64,000 nucleotides of DNA, taken from the NCBI RefSeq assembly GCF_013369335.1, contig NZ_SZQJ01000036.1, positions 496,001-560,000 of the forward strand. Reading direction: 5' to 3'. Within the stretch, counting starts at the first letter, position 1. Every line of letters starts with the position of its first letter. The notes under the pieces are model-generated. The model ran no database searches. It had not been told where the DNA came from and was given only the letters and a program-made list of their open reading frames with translations. This DNA comes from Vibrio sp. JPW-9-11-11. GTDB lineage: Bacteria > Pseudomonadota > Gammaproteobacteria > Enterobacterales > Vibrionaceae. Made by a program: the position numbers and the translations under genes. Below, piece after piece: positions 34,289 through 43,300 of this stretch.

Positions 34289-34987
34289 ATGGTTCATCAA
34301 GTCACTCGTTTTGCTGACGCTTTTTCAGCTTGGGAAAACTGGAATCTGACCGATTTTGATTCAAAAAGTGAGTGTTTGCTTGCTTTTAAACAGGCTCTAC
34401 AACAGGTTCAGCCTGAGTTGGCCTCTGTAGTGTCTTACCACATTGAGCAAGCGTCAGCCCTGCTGGCGGAAACGCATCAATTAGTTGGACCCACTGGAGA
34501 AACCAACGAACTCTACACCGCAGGGCGCGGTGTGGCGCTTGTCATTCAACACGATACACAAGCGACGGCTAAGCAAGCCGTGGTCGCACAGATGACCGCA
34601 GCTTTGATCGCGGGTAATACCGTCATCTTATGCAGTGATGACACCGCGCTTAGCCAAGCCCTAGAGACTGCGTTTTTACAGTCTTCGTTGCCAACGCATT
34701 TAGTACAGTTTGTTGCAGTGGATGCTTATCATCAGCTGCTGGAGTCAGATGTACGCAGTATTGGTTATGTTGGCAACGGTGAGGTTGAGCAAACACTCAA
34801 CCGTCTACTGGCGAAACGTTCTGGCGCGATAGTTAGCCTGACGTCTGAAACGGATCTGGTCAACATTCCTGTTGCCCACGATCCTCACTTAGCGCTCCGT
34901 TTTATCACAGAGCGAACCCGAACAATAAATATAACAGCAGTGGGTGGCAACGCGACCTTGCTAGAACTTGGTAACGAAACCCACTAA
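34289..34987 (+). CDS. Detached PutA C-terminal (ALDH-fold) domain
   Basis: 232 residues, starting two bases after the putA stop and with GAGGAG upstream. It contains GPTGETNELYTAGRGVALVI and AVVAQMTAALIAGNTVIL, which resemble the last ~200 residues of long PutA proteins (the aldehyde-dehydrogenase-like domain that seals the substrate tunnel and aids oligomerisation). The catalytic Cys and Glu of real aldehyde dehydrogenases are absent. The sum with PutA (1278 aa) approaches full-length PutA. It probably binds PutA in trans. It is followed by putP. Confidence 0.78.
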   Translation: MVHQVTRFADAFSAWENWNLTDFDSKSECLLAFKQALQQVQPELASVVSYHIEQASALLAETHQLVGPTGETNELYTAGRGVALVIQHDTQATAKQAVVAQMTAALIAGNTVILCSDDTALSQALETAFLQSSLPTHLVQFVAVDAYHQLLESDVRSIGYVGNGEVEQTLNRLLAKRSGAIVSLTSETDLVNIPVAHDPHLALRFITERTRTINITAVGGNATLLELGNETH

Positions 34988-35058
34988 CTCTTCTTTGACC
35001 TGCCCTCTGGTTGAGAGGGCAATCATGGAAGGCGATATTATTAGAGAGGACAAATCAC

Positions 35059-36546
35059 ATGGAAAATAGCTTTGCTATTACGACCACGTTTATTGCGTAT
35101 CTGATCATGATGCTCGCAATCGGCGTGTACGCCTATCAACGAACGAAAAGTTCAAGCGATTACTTTCTTGGCGGGCGCTCGCTAGGACCTTGGCCTGCTG
35201 CCTTGTCTGCAGGTGCATCAGACATGAGTGGTTGGTTACTACTTGGCTTACCGGGCTACGCCTACGCAGCGGGTATTGAGGCGTTTTGGCTAGCGGGTGG
35301 TCTACTCGTCGGAACATGGCTCAACTGGTTAGTCAACGCAAAACGTCTTCGCACGTACAGTATTACGACTGACGCACTGACTTTACCAGAGTTCTTATCA
35401 CGCCGTTTCAACGATAACTCGAAGATGATTCAGGTTATCTCTGCTTTCTTCATTCTTTTATTCTTCCTTTTCTATACCAGTTCAGGTCTAGTAGCAGGCG
35501 GCAAACTGTTTGAAACTGTATTCGGTTTGGATTACACCACCGCGGTAATCATAGGCACCGTTTGTGTCGTTTCTTACACTCTATTTGGTGGTTTCCTAGC
35601 CGTCTCTTGGACTGACCTGGTTCAAGGTCTATTGATGGCAGCGGCCCTGTTGATCGTGCCAATTGCGGCATTAGAGGGCGGGTTTGGCCAACTTAGCAGC
35701 GATCTTGCGAACATTAACCCAGAACTATTGACCTTATGGCAAGACTCGAAAGGTGAGCCACTGTCAGCGATTGGGATCATCTCTCTCGTTGCCTGGGGTT
35801 TAGGTTACTTCGGTCAGCCGCACATCTTGGCTCGTTTTAAAGCGTCTCGTTCAAACAAAGATTTGACTACCGCACGTCGCATTGCAGTGATCTGGACGGC
35901 GCTATCTATGGTGGGTGCAATGCTCGTTGGCCTAGTCGGTTTGGTTTACGTGACCAATTCAGGTGTAAGTGTCGACGATGGTGAAAAGATCTTCATGCTA
36001 TTGGTGAACTCACTGTTCCACCCTGTGATTGCTGGTATTTTGCTTGCGGCTATTCTTGCGGCGGTAATGAGTACGGCCGATTCACAGCTGTTGGTTTCTT
36101 CTTCAGCGCTTGCCGAAGATTTTTACAAACAAGTGTTTAAGAAAGATGCCACATCTGAAGAGATCGTTCTTGTTGGTCGTATCGCCGTGATTGGCATTTC
36201 AGTCGTTGCGCTGGTTCTAGCGATGACACCAGATAGCTCAGTACTGGGGCTGGTATCGTACGCGTGGGCTGGATTTGGTGCAGCATTTGGCCCAGCTCTC
36301 GTGCTCAGCCTTTACTGGGAACGCATGAACCGTAACGGTGCTTTAGTCGGCATTTTGGTCGGTGGTATTACCATTGTGGTCTGGAAGCAATTGTCTGGTG
36401 GATGGTTCGATGTTTACGAAATTGTACCGGGAATCATCTTCTCTGTGGTGAGCATTGTTGTTGTGAGCCTCGTGACTGGAGAGCCTGAGCAAAGCGTCAA
36501 ATCTCAGCATGCCACCTTTAAGAAGCAATTAGTCGAACTCGACTAG
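35059..36546 (+). CDS. putP: Sodium/proline symporter
   Basis: 495 residues from ATG 35059 (GAGGAC upstream); the longer frame from 35011 begins in the intergenic region and has no better site. About 13 membrane helices of the SSS family. Conserved parts are SDYFLGGRSLGPW, LSAGASDMSGWLLLGLPGYAYA (sodium site) and LAAILAAVMSTADSQLLVSSSALAEDFY. It imports proline with Na+ and supplies PutA. It is the third gene of the put operon and ends at a strong terminator. Confidence 0.96.
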   Translation: MENSFAITTTFIAYLIMMLAIGVYAYQRTKSSSDYFLGGRSLGPWPAALSAGASDMSGWLLLGLPGYAYAAGIEAFWLAGGLLVGTWLNWLVNAKRLRTYSITTDALTLPEFLSRRFNDNSKMIQVISAFFILLFFLFYTSSGLVAGGKLFETVFGLDYTTAVIIGTVCVVSYTLFGGFLAVSWTDLVQGLLMAAALLIVPIAALEGGFGQLSSDLANINPELLTLWQDSKGEPLSAIGIISLVAWGLGYFGQPHILARFKASRSNKDLTTARRIAVIWTALSMVGAMLVGLVGLVYVTNSGVSVDDGEKIFMLLVNSLFHPVIAGILLAAILAAVMSTADSQLLVSSSALAEDFYKQVFKKDATSEEIVLVGRIAVIGISVVALVLAMTPDSSVLGLVSYAWAGFGAAFGPALVLSLYWERMNRNGALVGILVGGITIVVWKQLSGGWFDVYEIVPGIIFSVVSIVVVSLVTGEPEQSVKSQHATFKKQLVELD

Positions 36547-36567
36547 ATCGACTCGATTTCTTTAATT

Positions 36568-36590
36568 AAGCCCCGAACTTCGGGGCTTTT
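36568..36590 (+). terminator. Terminator of the put operon
   Basis: AAGCCCCGA (36568-36576) pairs with TCGGGGCTT (36580-36588) around a 3-nt loop, followed by TTTT. Confidence 0.9.
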
Positions 36591-36713
36591 CTCGTTATTT
36601 GTGCCCAATTATTGAACATATCTCACGTTTTCTAAACTATCGTTTGAACTTAGTGAACTCTCTCTCTCAAAATGTGTCGACTATCAATAACGAGAGTAAA
36701 AGGAGAGACGAAC

Positions 36714-36947
36714 ATGCCATACATGCACTGCGATTGTTGTCATAAAACAACAGATCATAAAATCGTGATGAAACGCTGCGAAGTTCAACATGATTCGGTG
36801 ATGAAGAGCATGGCCTGTTTCTTCTCGACACTCTTTCAAGGCGCGCACTATGTCAAAATGGAAAAACAGGCATTTTGTCGCGTGTGCAATAGCCAAACGG
36901 AAGTAACACAGGTGGGCAACGCCTTTTCTGATGCAAAAGTCGCTTAA
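36714..36947 (+). CDS. Small zinc-ribbon-like protein, 77 aa
   Basis: 77 residues from ATG 36714, which has AGGAGAG ten bases upstream; the longer frame from 36672 has no site. Two cysteine pairs, CDCCH near the start and CRVC near the end, would form a single zinc site. The centre is MACFFSTLFQGAHYVKME. No membrane segment is clear. The family is not recognised; a DNA-, RNA- or protein-binding role is possible. It stands between putP and an Lrp-type regulator. Confidence 0.7.
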   Translation: MPYMHCDCCHKTTDHKIVMKRCEVQHDSVMKSMACFFSTLFQGAHYVKMEKQAFCRVCNSQTEVTQVGNAFSDAKVA

Positions 36948-37041
36948 GCTCACAACTTAGTGGTTCACCACTACTATCCACGGTTGACGTTTTTCCTCTA
37001 GAATAGAGCCCAATACGCTAGGCTAGCATTTTGGGCTATTC

Positions 37042-37518
37042 ATGACTTTAGATCGTATCGACAAAGAGATCCTTCGCGCGCTCAATCTTAAAGGGCGTCT
37101 ACCGATTGTTGAGCTCGCCAAACAGGTCAATCTGACCACTTCTCCCTGTTCAGACCGAGTGAAACGACTCGAAAAAGAAGGCTATATTTCGGGTTATCAT
37201 GCCGAGCTTAATCCTGAAAAATTGGGGCTAGATGTACAGGTATTCATTCATATTCGTCTCGACCAAACGAGCTTTTCTATCTTTGAGAAGTTTGCCGAAG
37301 CGGTCGCAGATATGCCGGAAATAGAAGAGTGTTATTCACTCTCCGGTGACTTCGATACCATGATCAAAGTCAGAGTCAAAGATATGAAGGCATATCAGCA
37401 CTTTATGTCGGCCAAGTTGGGGACGCTGCCAGGCGTTATTCAGACGCGAAGTGAAGTGGTGATTGAAGAGCATAAAACCAGCTTTGGTGTTAACGCAGAC
37501 CTCATTGCCAAGCTCTAG
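37042..37518 (+). CDS. Lrp/AsnC-family regulator
   Basis: 158 residues. An N-terminal winged helix-turn-helix (about 1-60; LDRIDKEILRALNLKGRLPIVELAKQVNLT) and a C-terminal RAM domain (about 65-150; LSGDFDTMIKVRVKDMKAYQHFM) that binds amino acids and forms octamers. This is the standard Lrp size. Its closeness to putA-putP suggests it may respond to proline, as PutR-type Lrp proteins do in other bacteria, but no direct evidence for that is visible. Confidence 0.92.
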   Translation: MTLDRIDKEILRALNLKGRLPIVELAKQVNLTTSPCSDRVKRLEKEGYISGYHAELNPEKLGLDVQVFIHIRLDQTSFSIFEKFAEAVADMPEIEECYSLSGDFDTMIKVRVKDMKAYQHFMSAKLGTLPGVIQTRSEVVIEEHKTSFGVNADLIAKL

Positions 37519-37521
37519 ACC

Positions 37522-37550
37522 AAAAAAAAGGGAAGCCGCTGCGCTTCCCT
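37522..37550 (-). terminator. Terminator of the DUF445 gene
   Basis: AGGGAAGC (37529-37536) pairs with GCTTCCCT (37543-37550) and on the minus strand is followed by a run of T. Confidence 0.82.
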
Positions 37551-37568
37551 GACACAATGGCCACTGTA

Positions 37569-38273
37569 CTAGGCAACGAAAGAAGAAAGGACGCCAATCA
37601 GGCCACCAAAGACGCCGCCCCAGACAACCAACCAACCGAGATGCTCTTTGATCATCTGTTGCACCATTTCTTTGACTAACTTCGGGGTCAGCTCGCTCAG
37701 GCGTTGATCGATGATGTTTTCAATATTGACCTGAATTTCTTCCATCATGGCTGGCGCTTCAAATTGCTCTTTTAGTGCCTGTTTAACGGATTCACTTTGG
37801 CTAATCTCGACAATCGACTCTTGCATTTTCTCGACAAAAGGCTGCTTGAGAGGTTGGAGTGCTTCGGTCCCGCCAAACATGGCGAGCATGTCGCCAAATG
37901 AAGAGTTGGCAATCACGTCGACCAGCGAGTCGAAAGTGGGGTTAAAGTCCACCTTTTCTAGCACTGGCTCTAAGTTGAGGGTCGTGCCCCCCGCCATTTC
38001 GCTGTTCAAAAATTTATCGATGTTAGCTTGGGTAAAAAATTGCTCCATCATCAAGGTTTTGATTGCCGCTTTAAACTGTTCAAAACGGGCGGGAATGACG
38101 CCAGACCCGTACAATCCTGGTACTTTCTCGAACAGCATATGAATAGCCAGCCAGTTGGTGATAGCACCAGAAAAAGCAAACAGACCTGCATAGAAAGCAA
38201 TTTGGTTTTCGGCTTGATAGCCGCCTGCAAGTAAGGCTAGAGCAATGAGATTCGTCAGTAAACTTTTGTTCAT
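37569..38273 (-). CDS. DUF445 family membrane protein
   Basis: 234 residues. The N-terminus has two hydrophobic segments with the DUF445 mark GAITNWLAIHMLFEKVPGLYGSGVIPARF; a long helical middle (about 65-200) follows, and one or two membrane helices close the protein (WLVVWGGVFGGLIGVLSSF). DUF445 proteins are inner-membrane proteins of unknown action, some linked to envelope stress. It is a single gene. Confidence 0.85.
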   Translation of the reverse strand: MNKSLLTNLIALALLAGGYQAENQIAFYAGLFAFSGAITNWLAIHMLFEKVPGLYGSGVIPARFEQFKAAIKTLMMEQFFTQANIDKFLNSEMAGGTTLNLEPVLEKVDFNPTFDSLVDVIANSSFGDMLAMFGGTEALQPLKQPFVEKMQESIVEISQSESVKQALKEQFEAPAMMEEIQVNIENIIDQRLSELTPKLVKEMVQQMIKEHLGWLVVWGGVFGGLIGVLSSFVA

Positions 38274-38354
38274 ATTCAGCGTGAAGTGGTTGATTTAACG
38301 ATGACGCGCAGTATATACCAAGTTAAAACGACTGTGACACCTATTCTCTATCTC

Positions 38355-38789
38355 TTATTGGGCCTTCTCTTCAGCATTGACAATCGCTTGTCTAATACTC
38401 TCAGGGAGGGCTGCCTTGGTATTGTTTTTAAAATCAAACATCACACAGGTCGCCCGCCCTTGAGTGGTGACTTTACCTTGGCTTTTGCTGACGATTTGGT
38501 ACTCCATCGTGAAGCGCTCCTCTTGGAGATCAACGACACGTGAGCCGATGAGTAGGGTATCTGGAAACGTAACCGGTCGAATGTACTTACACTCTGTATG
38601 GCCGAGTACTGGGCCAATATGGCTTTCGCGTAAGTTGACCAGCAAATCGATCTGTTTGAAATAATCAAGGCGAGCAGTCTCAAAATAACGAAAATAGACT
38701 ACGTTATTCACATGTTGCAGTGCGTCCATCTCCCCCCAAGCCACCGGGATTTCGGTGATAACCGGGTAATCGGCTAGTAAGTCTTCCAT
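38355..38789 (-). CDS. Acyl-CoA thioesterase, 4HBT hot-dog family
   Basis: 144 residues with the hot-dog fold signature WGEMDALQHVNNVVYFRYFETARLDYF, where the first Asp is the usual catalytic residue of the 4-hydroxybenzoyl-CoA thioesterase/YbgC group. The rest (YIRPVTFPDTLLIGSRV, FTMEYQIVSKSQGKV) fits the family. It should hydrolyse a small or medium acyl-CoA; the substrate is unknown. It is a single gene. Confidence 0.9.
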   Translation of the reverse strand: MEDLLADYPVITEIPVAWGEMDALQHVNNVVYFRYFETARLDYFKQIDLLVNLRESHIGPVLGHTECKYIRPVTFPDTLLIGSRVVDLQEERFTMEYQIVSKSQGKVTTQGRATCVMFDFKNNTKAALPESIRQAIVNAEEKAQ

Positions 38790-38897
38790 GATTTTTCTCC
38801 TAGTAATGGAGTAATTAGTCTAATGCGTTTGGACTAGGATGCACGCAAATTGTTAACAACTTGTGATCGAAACGGCGGCGGGTATTGGAGAGGCAAT

Positions 38898-38920
38898 AAA
38901 AAAGGGCCTGACGGCCCTTT
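38898..38920 (-). terminator. Terminator of the chemoreceptor gene
   Basis: AAAGGGCC (38901-38908) pairs with GGCCCTTT (38913-38920), followed by T on the minus strand. Confidence 0.85.
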
Positions 38921-38927
38921 ACGATGT

Positions 38928-40358
38928 TTAAGTACGGTATTGTTTGAGAATATCCGCCAGTGAAACCGATGCACTGGTGAGGTTTGCAACGCCCATTGAA
39001 GACTGCTCGGCAACACTGCGTATAGTGTTTGACTGGCTACGTATGTCGCTGAGTTCAGACGCGATATCGTTCGCAACCGCGCTTTGTTCTTCCGCTGATG
39101 TCGAAATTTGAATACTCATGTCCATCAGCGATCGTGCCGACTCAGAGATGGATTGCACATCATTGCCGATATCAGCGACTAAGTCGCTACTGGTTTGCGC
39201 TTGGCTAACCGTTTGTTCAGTAATCGACGCAATGCTGTGGGTTTCTGATTGAAGCTTTTCTATCATTGCTTGAATCTCGACTGTTGCGGCTTGCGTGCGT
39301 CCGGCTAGAGTGCGCACTTCATCGGCGACGACCGCAAATCCACGTCCTTGCTCACCAGCACGTGCCGCCTCGATAGCCGCGTTGAGTGCCAATAAGTTGG
39401 TCTGCTCTGAAATCGCGTTGATGGTCGTGATCACTTCGTTAATTTGAGTCGTGTTTTCGGTGAGGGTTGCTACGGATTGCGAAGCTTGAGCAATATAATC
39501 GGACAGTTTAGTGATCTCACTGATCGCCGATCTCACGCGTTGATAACTCTGCTCGATATGTTGTGAATCGTTCTCTGTTTGCGCCGTCGCTTGCTGAGAA
39601 ATATTGGTGACCTCTTTCGCTGAAGCCGTCATCTCTTCCATTGCGGTGGCGACCGAGTCTAACGAAGCGTATTGTTGGCTGATTTGCGACTCACTGGTTT
39701 TCATCTCTTGCTCAAATGACGAAGAGGTTTGGCTGAGTGTCGTAGCATTTTCTTTTACCGTGACCACTAGCTCAGTCAGCGTATCCATCGCTTTGTCGAG
39801 TGCACAACCAATGGTGCCAAACTCGTCACGACCAGGGTGGAAGCCGAGACGCGACGTTAAATCCCCTTCACCGATACGTTCTGTGGTGGTGTATAGCACC
39901 CAAAGTGCGCCGCCGATAAAGGTTGCCACCCAGTAGGTAAAGAGGGCAAATGGGAGAGCCCAAATAAAGCTGAGCGCGAGGCTGGTGATCGCTTCTGATT
40001 TAACTTGCTGTGCTTGAGCGCGTTTATCGAGGGTGAGTTGGTAGGCTTTTCCATCTTTGGCCATAGCCGAAACCATCGCCAGTCCTTGGTCATAGCTGGC
40101 GGGCATCTTACGACTTACCGGCTGAATTTCTCTCCAAGCTGAAAGGCTTTCCGAGTTACCGACCGCAATGGCGCCTTCCAGCCTTTGTTGTGCCGCATTC
40201 AGGGTATTTTGCTCGAACGTACTCATTGTATGTACGTATCTGCCACCGGCTAGCGCGGCCACTGAGATCAAAAACAGTACAAAAATGACCCACATCTTGT
40301 CATTGATGGACATTTTGATAAACAGTCGGTCTATCGTTCGAAATTCAACTTCTTTCAT
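38928..40358 (-). CDS. Methyl-accepting chemotaxis protein
   Basis: 476 residues. TM1 about 22-43, a small periplasmic part of about 75 residues, TM2 about 120-150, HAMP (about 150-205) and a signalling helix bundle with the tip EQTNLLALNAAIEAARAGE and GRGFAVVADEVRTLAGRTQ. The periplasmic part is too short for a Cache domain and has no clear ligand pocket, so the stimulus cannot be guessed. The C-terminus lacks an NWETF-type CheR/CheB tether. It is a single gene ended by its own terminator. Confidence 0.94.
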   Translation of the reverse strand: MKEVEFRTIDRLFIKMSINDKMWVIFVLFLISVAALAGGRYVHTMSTFEQNTLNAAQQRLEGAIAVGNSESLSAWREIQPVSRKMPASYDQGLAMVSAMAKDGKAYQLTLDKRAQAQQVKSEAITSLALSFIWALPFALFTYWVATFIGGALWVLYTTTERIGEGDLTSRLGFHPGRDEFGTIGCALDKAMDTLTELVVTVKENATTLSQTSSSFEQEMKTSESQISQQYASLDSVATAMEEMTASAKEVTNISQQATAQTENDSQHIEQSYQRVRSAISEITKLSDYIAQASQSVATLTENTTQINEVITTINAISEQTNLLALNAAIEAARAGEQGRGFAVVADEVRTLAGRTQAATVEIQAMIEKLQSETHSIASITEQTVSQAQTSSDLVADIGNDVQSISESARSLMDMSIQISTSAEEQSAVANDIASELSDIRSQSNTIRSVAEQSSMGVANLTSASVSLADILKQYRT

Positions 40359-40635
40359 ATTGGGATTCCTATTCCGTCTATGCCGGAAGGCTAATTGAGA
40401 TTGGCTAGTAATATATCTGTTAATTTATCGGTCGAAGCGACAGAATTATGAGTGTTAAATCGCAATAATATGCAAGATATGTGAATCTTTGTTTTGTATT
40501 TGTGATTCTGATCCTGTTTCTATCGAAAGTCACTCTTCAAGCTTTTTTGAACCTTGCCAAATTTGAGTGTGGCCCTCGCTGGCTGCCACTCAAAGAATAT
40601 AGAAATGATAGCAGTATTTTATCACTCCGTTTTTA
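40359..40635. other. Region between chemoreceptor and EamA gene
   Basis: 277 bp, AT-rich, carrying the promoter of the chemoreceptor on the minus strand. Nothing else supportable was seen. Confidence 0.4.
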
Positions 40636-41556
40636 CTAAGAAGAGGATTGACTGGGTGAAGACTGGGTGTGATTAGGGCGAGAGCGTCCCAATAATCGAT
40701 ACAGCGAAAATCCTGTGACTAGCATAGTACCGAGTAGTACCAGAGTGGTTCCGAGCAACGTATTGAGCCCTATGGGTTCATCCAAGATAACTGCTCCCCA
40801 TAAAATACCAAAAACCGGGACGAGAAAAGTGACTGAAAGGGCTGAAGTTGCGCCTTCATCGGCGACTAAACGAAAATAGATTAAGTAAGCCGCTCCTGTG
40901 CAAACAACGCCTAGCGCCACAACAGATAGCATTTCAGTATGGGTGGGTTCCGCGCGCATCGGTAAAAATGGGAGTAGTGGAAGGATTAACAAGGTGGCTG
41001 CCCACATGTTGCCATGCGCATTATCAAAGGCGGCGATTTTGGGCGCTCCTTTGGTGTAGTTCGTTGCAATGCCATAGCAAAATGCAGCAAGCAAGCTGGC
41101 ACCTATGGGTAATACAGTTTCGCCTTTCATCGTCAGGGCATCGAAACCAACCAAGGTAGCGACACCAGATAAACCCAGTATCATCCCCAACGCGACTCGA
41201 GCGGTGATGCGGGTTTTATACCAAACCGCGGCGATCAGTGCTCCCCAGATGGGGGCTGTTGAATTGAGAATCGACAGAGTAGAGGCATTGAGTGATTGTG
41301 CTGCGTAGGCAAAAAGTAAAAATGGCAGCGCCGTGTTGAAGAGCCCAATCGTCATAAAGTGCTTAAAATGCTGTCTAAAGGCGAGTTTGCGTCGCAAATA
41401 AAAGGCCACCAGTAATAAACTCAACGCGGCGAAGCCAACCCGAAATTCAATTAAGTAAGCGGGACCAAAGGTACTTGCGGCAATACGCATAAACAGAAAT
41501 GAGCCACCCCAAATGGCCGCAAGACAGAGTAAGCGAAGAAAACTTGATGTGCTCAT
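40636..41556 (-). CDS. EamA/DMT-family transporter
   Basis: 306 residues with ten hydrophobic segments in two EamA repeats: the first begins CLAAIWGGSFLFMRIAAS, the second begins PIGASLLAAFCYGIATNY. Marks of the group are LNASTLSILNSTAPIWGALIAA and VTFLVPVFGILWGAVILDEP. These inner-membrane proteins export amino acids or other metabolites; the substrate is unknown. It is a single gene. Confidence 0.9.
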   Translation of the reverse strand: MSTSSFLRLLCLAAIWGGSFLFMRIAASTFGPAYLIEFRVGFAALSLLLVAFYLRRKLAFRQHFKHFMTIGLFNTALPFLLFAYAAQSLNASTLSILNSTAPIWGALIAAVWYKTRITARVALGMILGLSGVATLVGFDALTMKGETVLPIGASLLAAFCYGIATNYTKGAPKIAAFDNAHGNMWAATLLILPLLPFLPMRAEPTHTEMLSVVALGVVCTGAAYLIYFRLVADEGATSALSVTFLVPVFGILWGAVILDEPIGLNTLLGTTLVLLGTMLVTGFSLYRLLGRSRPNHTQSSPSQSSS

Positions 41557-41756
41557 AGAAATTCCTAAAAAATGTTAACTTAATGTGAATCAAACGATTC
41601 GATTAAGCAATACCTATCTCAACGTCAACACAGTTTCGTCGTGGCGTTTTTAGCATCGATTTTCACCTGATGAGAAAAGTGAGTGATACGTTGGTCGTAT
41701 TTGAAGCCGTCAAGCCCTAATCTAGGCTAATGTTTGAACAGCAGAGATAGAGAGTG

Positions 41757-42113
41757 ATGAATCTCATCGTCAATATTCATAAGAGCGTGAGAAAGCACGG
41801 ATTTGAAATGGCGACGCGTCAGGCATGGAAGTGTGGCGTCAAAGCAAACTTAGTGAAACGCGTGATTGGTGTCGCTAAAGGGCAGATTGTCTGTGTGGTA
41901 GAGGGAGTAAGGCCTGAACTGTCGACGGAGCTCAATAATCCATTGCATAGCGAGGAGAAGCAAGGCCGTTACGTGTTCGTTGGCGGTGTAGTCTGGCAAC
42001 CGAACGATCTTTTGGCACCAGGCTTTCCAGACTTCATGTTTATGCACGTTCGTAACTTGGGTAATAAGCACAAGTATATGAGTGATGACGAACTGTTTGT
42101 AAACCTTGCGTAG
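41757..42113 (+). CDS. Hypothetical protein, 118 aa
   Basis: 118 residues from ATG 41757 (AGAGAG upstream; a GTG lies just before at 41754). It begins MNLIVNIHKSVRKHGFEMAT and contains FVGGVVWQPNDLLAPGFPDFMFMHVRNL. There is no signal peptide or membrane helix; the N-terminal 40 residues are basic. I do not recognise the family. A strong terminator follows. Confidence 0.65.
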   Translation: MNLIVNIHKSVRKHGFEMATRQAWKCGVKANLVKRVIGVAKGQIVCVVEGVRPELSTELNNPLHSEEKQGRYVFVGGVVWQPNDLLAPGFPDFMFMHVRNLGNKHKYMSDDELFVNLA

Positions 42114-42130
42114 TGGCTGGATTAGGATGA

Positions 42131-42161
42131 AAAAAAGCCTAGACATGTGTCTAGGCTTTTT
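42131..42161. terminator. Bidirectional terminator, 118-aa gene / YiaV-like gene
   Basis: AGCCTAGAC and GTCTAGGCT form a perfect stem, extended by A/T pairs, with A-run and T-run flanks between convergent genes. Confidence 0.9.
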
Positions 42162-42169
42162 GAGCTTGG

Positions 42170-43300
42170 TTAGTGGTCGAGATAGAGATAGTTTTGCCAA
42201 CTCTTCATTCGTATCAACACCTTCCGCATTACCGATACATGCGTGAAGTGATCAGAGTAGACCGCGACTTCCACTGCGGTGCCGAGCGGTAGTTGGTACG
42301 AGCTCATGTCGTCAGTCACTTTCAGTTTTACCAGTACGCGACCGTTGGTTCGTAGTGCGTCGGTGCCAAGTAGTGCTCCCCGCGCCTGAATCTGACTCTC
42401 ACCAATGGCAGGAATGACTTCGACAACTTCACCTTTAAAGACTTTTCCTGGTAAAGCTCGGAACAAGAACTCAGCCTCGTAACCAGGTTTGAGACGTTGG
42501 AGTGAGTTTTGTCTAAATGCGGCGGTGTAGTAAAGCTCTTCACTATGAACAAAGGTCATCGCTGGTGCCAATGGCAGCGGGACCGCCATCACCCCAGGTC
42601 TGAGTGCCAGCTGGGTTGCAAAGCCCTCAGTTGGGGCGCGTACTACGGTTTGCTCTAAATCAAACTCCGCTTGACGTAACTCTTCGAGCAGGCGTGCGAC
42701 TGTGGTGTTTTCGCCGCCGATTTCAGAGTCTAGTGCGAGTTGGGCCTGCTCAACTTTGGCTGTTGCGACATTAACGGTCGATTCTGCAGCTTTATAGGCT
42801 TGACGACGGGTGTCGAGTTGCTGCTCAGTAAAGGCCCCTTTGTCGTAGCCGCGTTGGTAACGGTCAAACTCACGTTTCGCCTTGTCACGTTCAGCGATTG
42901 CCTTGGTTTTTTCCGCGATTGCCTCTTGATAAGACGACTCTAGCCCGAGAGCGCCTTGGCTGGCCTCTTTGATTTGAGCGCGTTTTTTGGCGACCTCTGC
43001 TTGGTAAGGAATGGGGTCAATAGTAAACAGCACATCACCTTTCTTCAGTGGTGTATTAGGCTCAACAGGAACGTCGATGACTCGGCCGCGAACGCCTGAC
43101 ACGATAGGTGTGGTTGAGTAAACCTGATTGCCGATTTGGGTGAACGGATGGTTGTAATTCATCAGTAGGATTAAGGTACCGATCAAGACGACGCCACCCA
43201 AGACGGCGGTGGGTACAGTCCATTTGTTCAAAGGGATTTTGAATACCTTGAAAATAGCAATACAAATGGCGGTATAAGTCAGAATGAGTAGTAAATCCAT
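42170..43300 (-). CDS. HlyD/EmrA-family membrane-fusion protein, YiaV-like
   Basis: 376 residues. Two hydrophobic segments near the N-terminus (about 3-19 and 33-49) precede a lipoyl half (VSGVRGRVIDVPVEPNTPLKKGDVLFTIDP), a helical hairpin (about 95-215), the second lipoyl half (VRAPTEGFATQLALRPG) and a beta-barrel part. It resembles E. coli YiaV and partner proteins of efflux pumps. The gene upstream is YiaW-like and their ends abut (TAATG), so the pair matches E. coli yiaW-yiaV. The exported compound is unknown. Confidence 0.9.
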   Translation of the reverse strand: MDLLLILTYTAICIAIFKVFKIPLNKWTVPTAVLGGVVLIGTLILLMNYNHPFTQIGNQVYSTTPIVSGVRGRVIDVPVEPNTPLKKGDVLFTIDPIPYQAEVAKKRAQIKEASQGALGLESSYQEAIAEKTKAIAERDKAKREFDRYQRGYDKGAFTEQQLDTRRQAYKAAESTVNVATAKVEQAQLALDSEIGGENTTVARLLEELRQAEFDLEQTVVRAPTEGFATQLALRPGVMAVPLPLAPAMTFVHSEELYYTAAFRQNSLQRLKPGYEAEFLFRALPGKVFKGEVVEVIPAIGESQIQARGALLGTDALRTNGRVLVKLKVTDDMSSYQLPLGTAVEVAVYSDHFTHVSVMRKVLIRMKSWQNYLYLDH

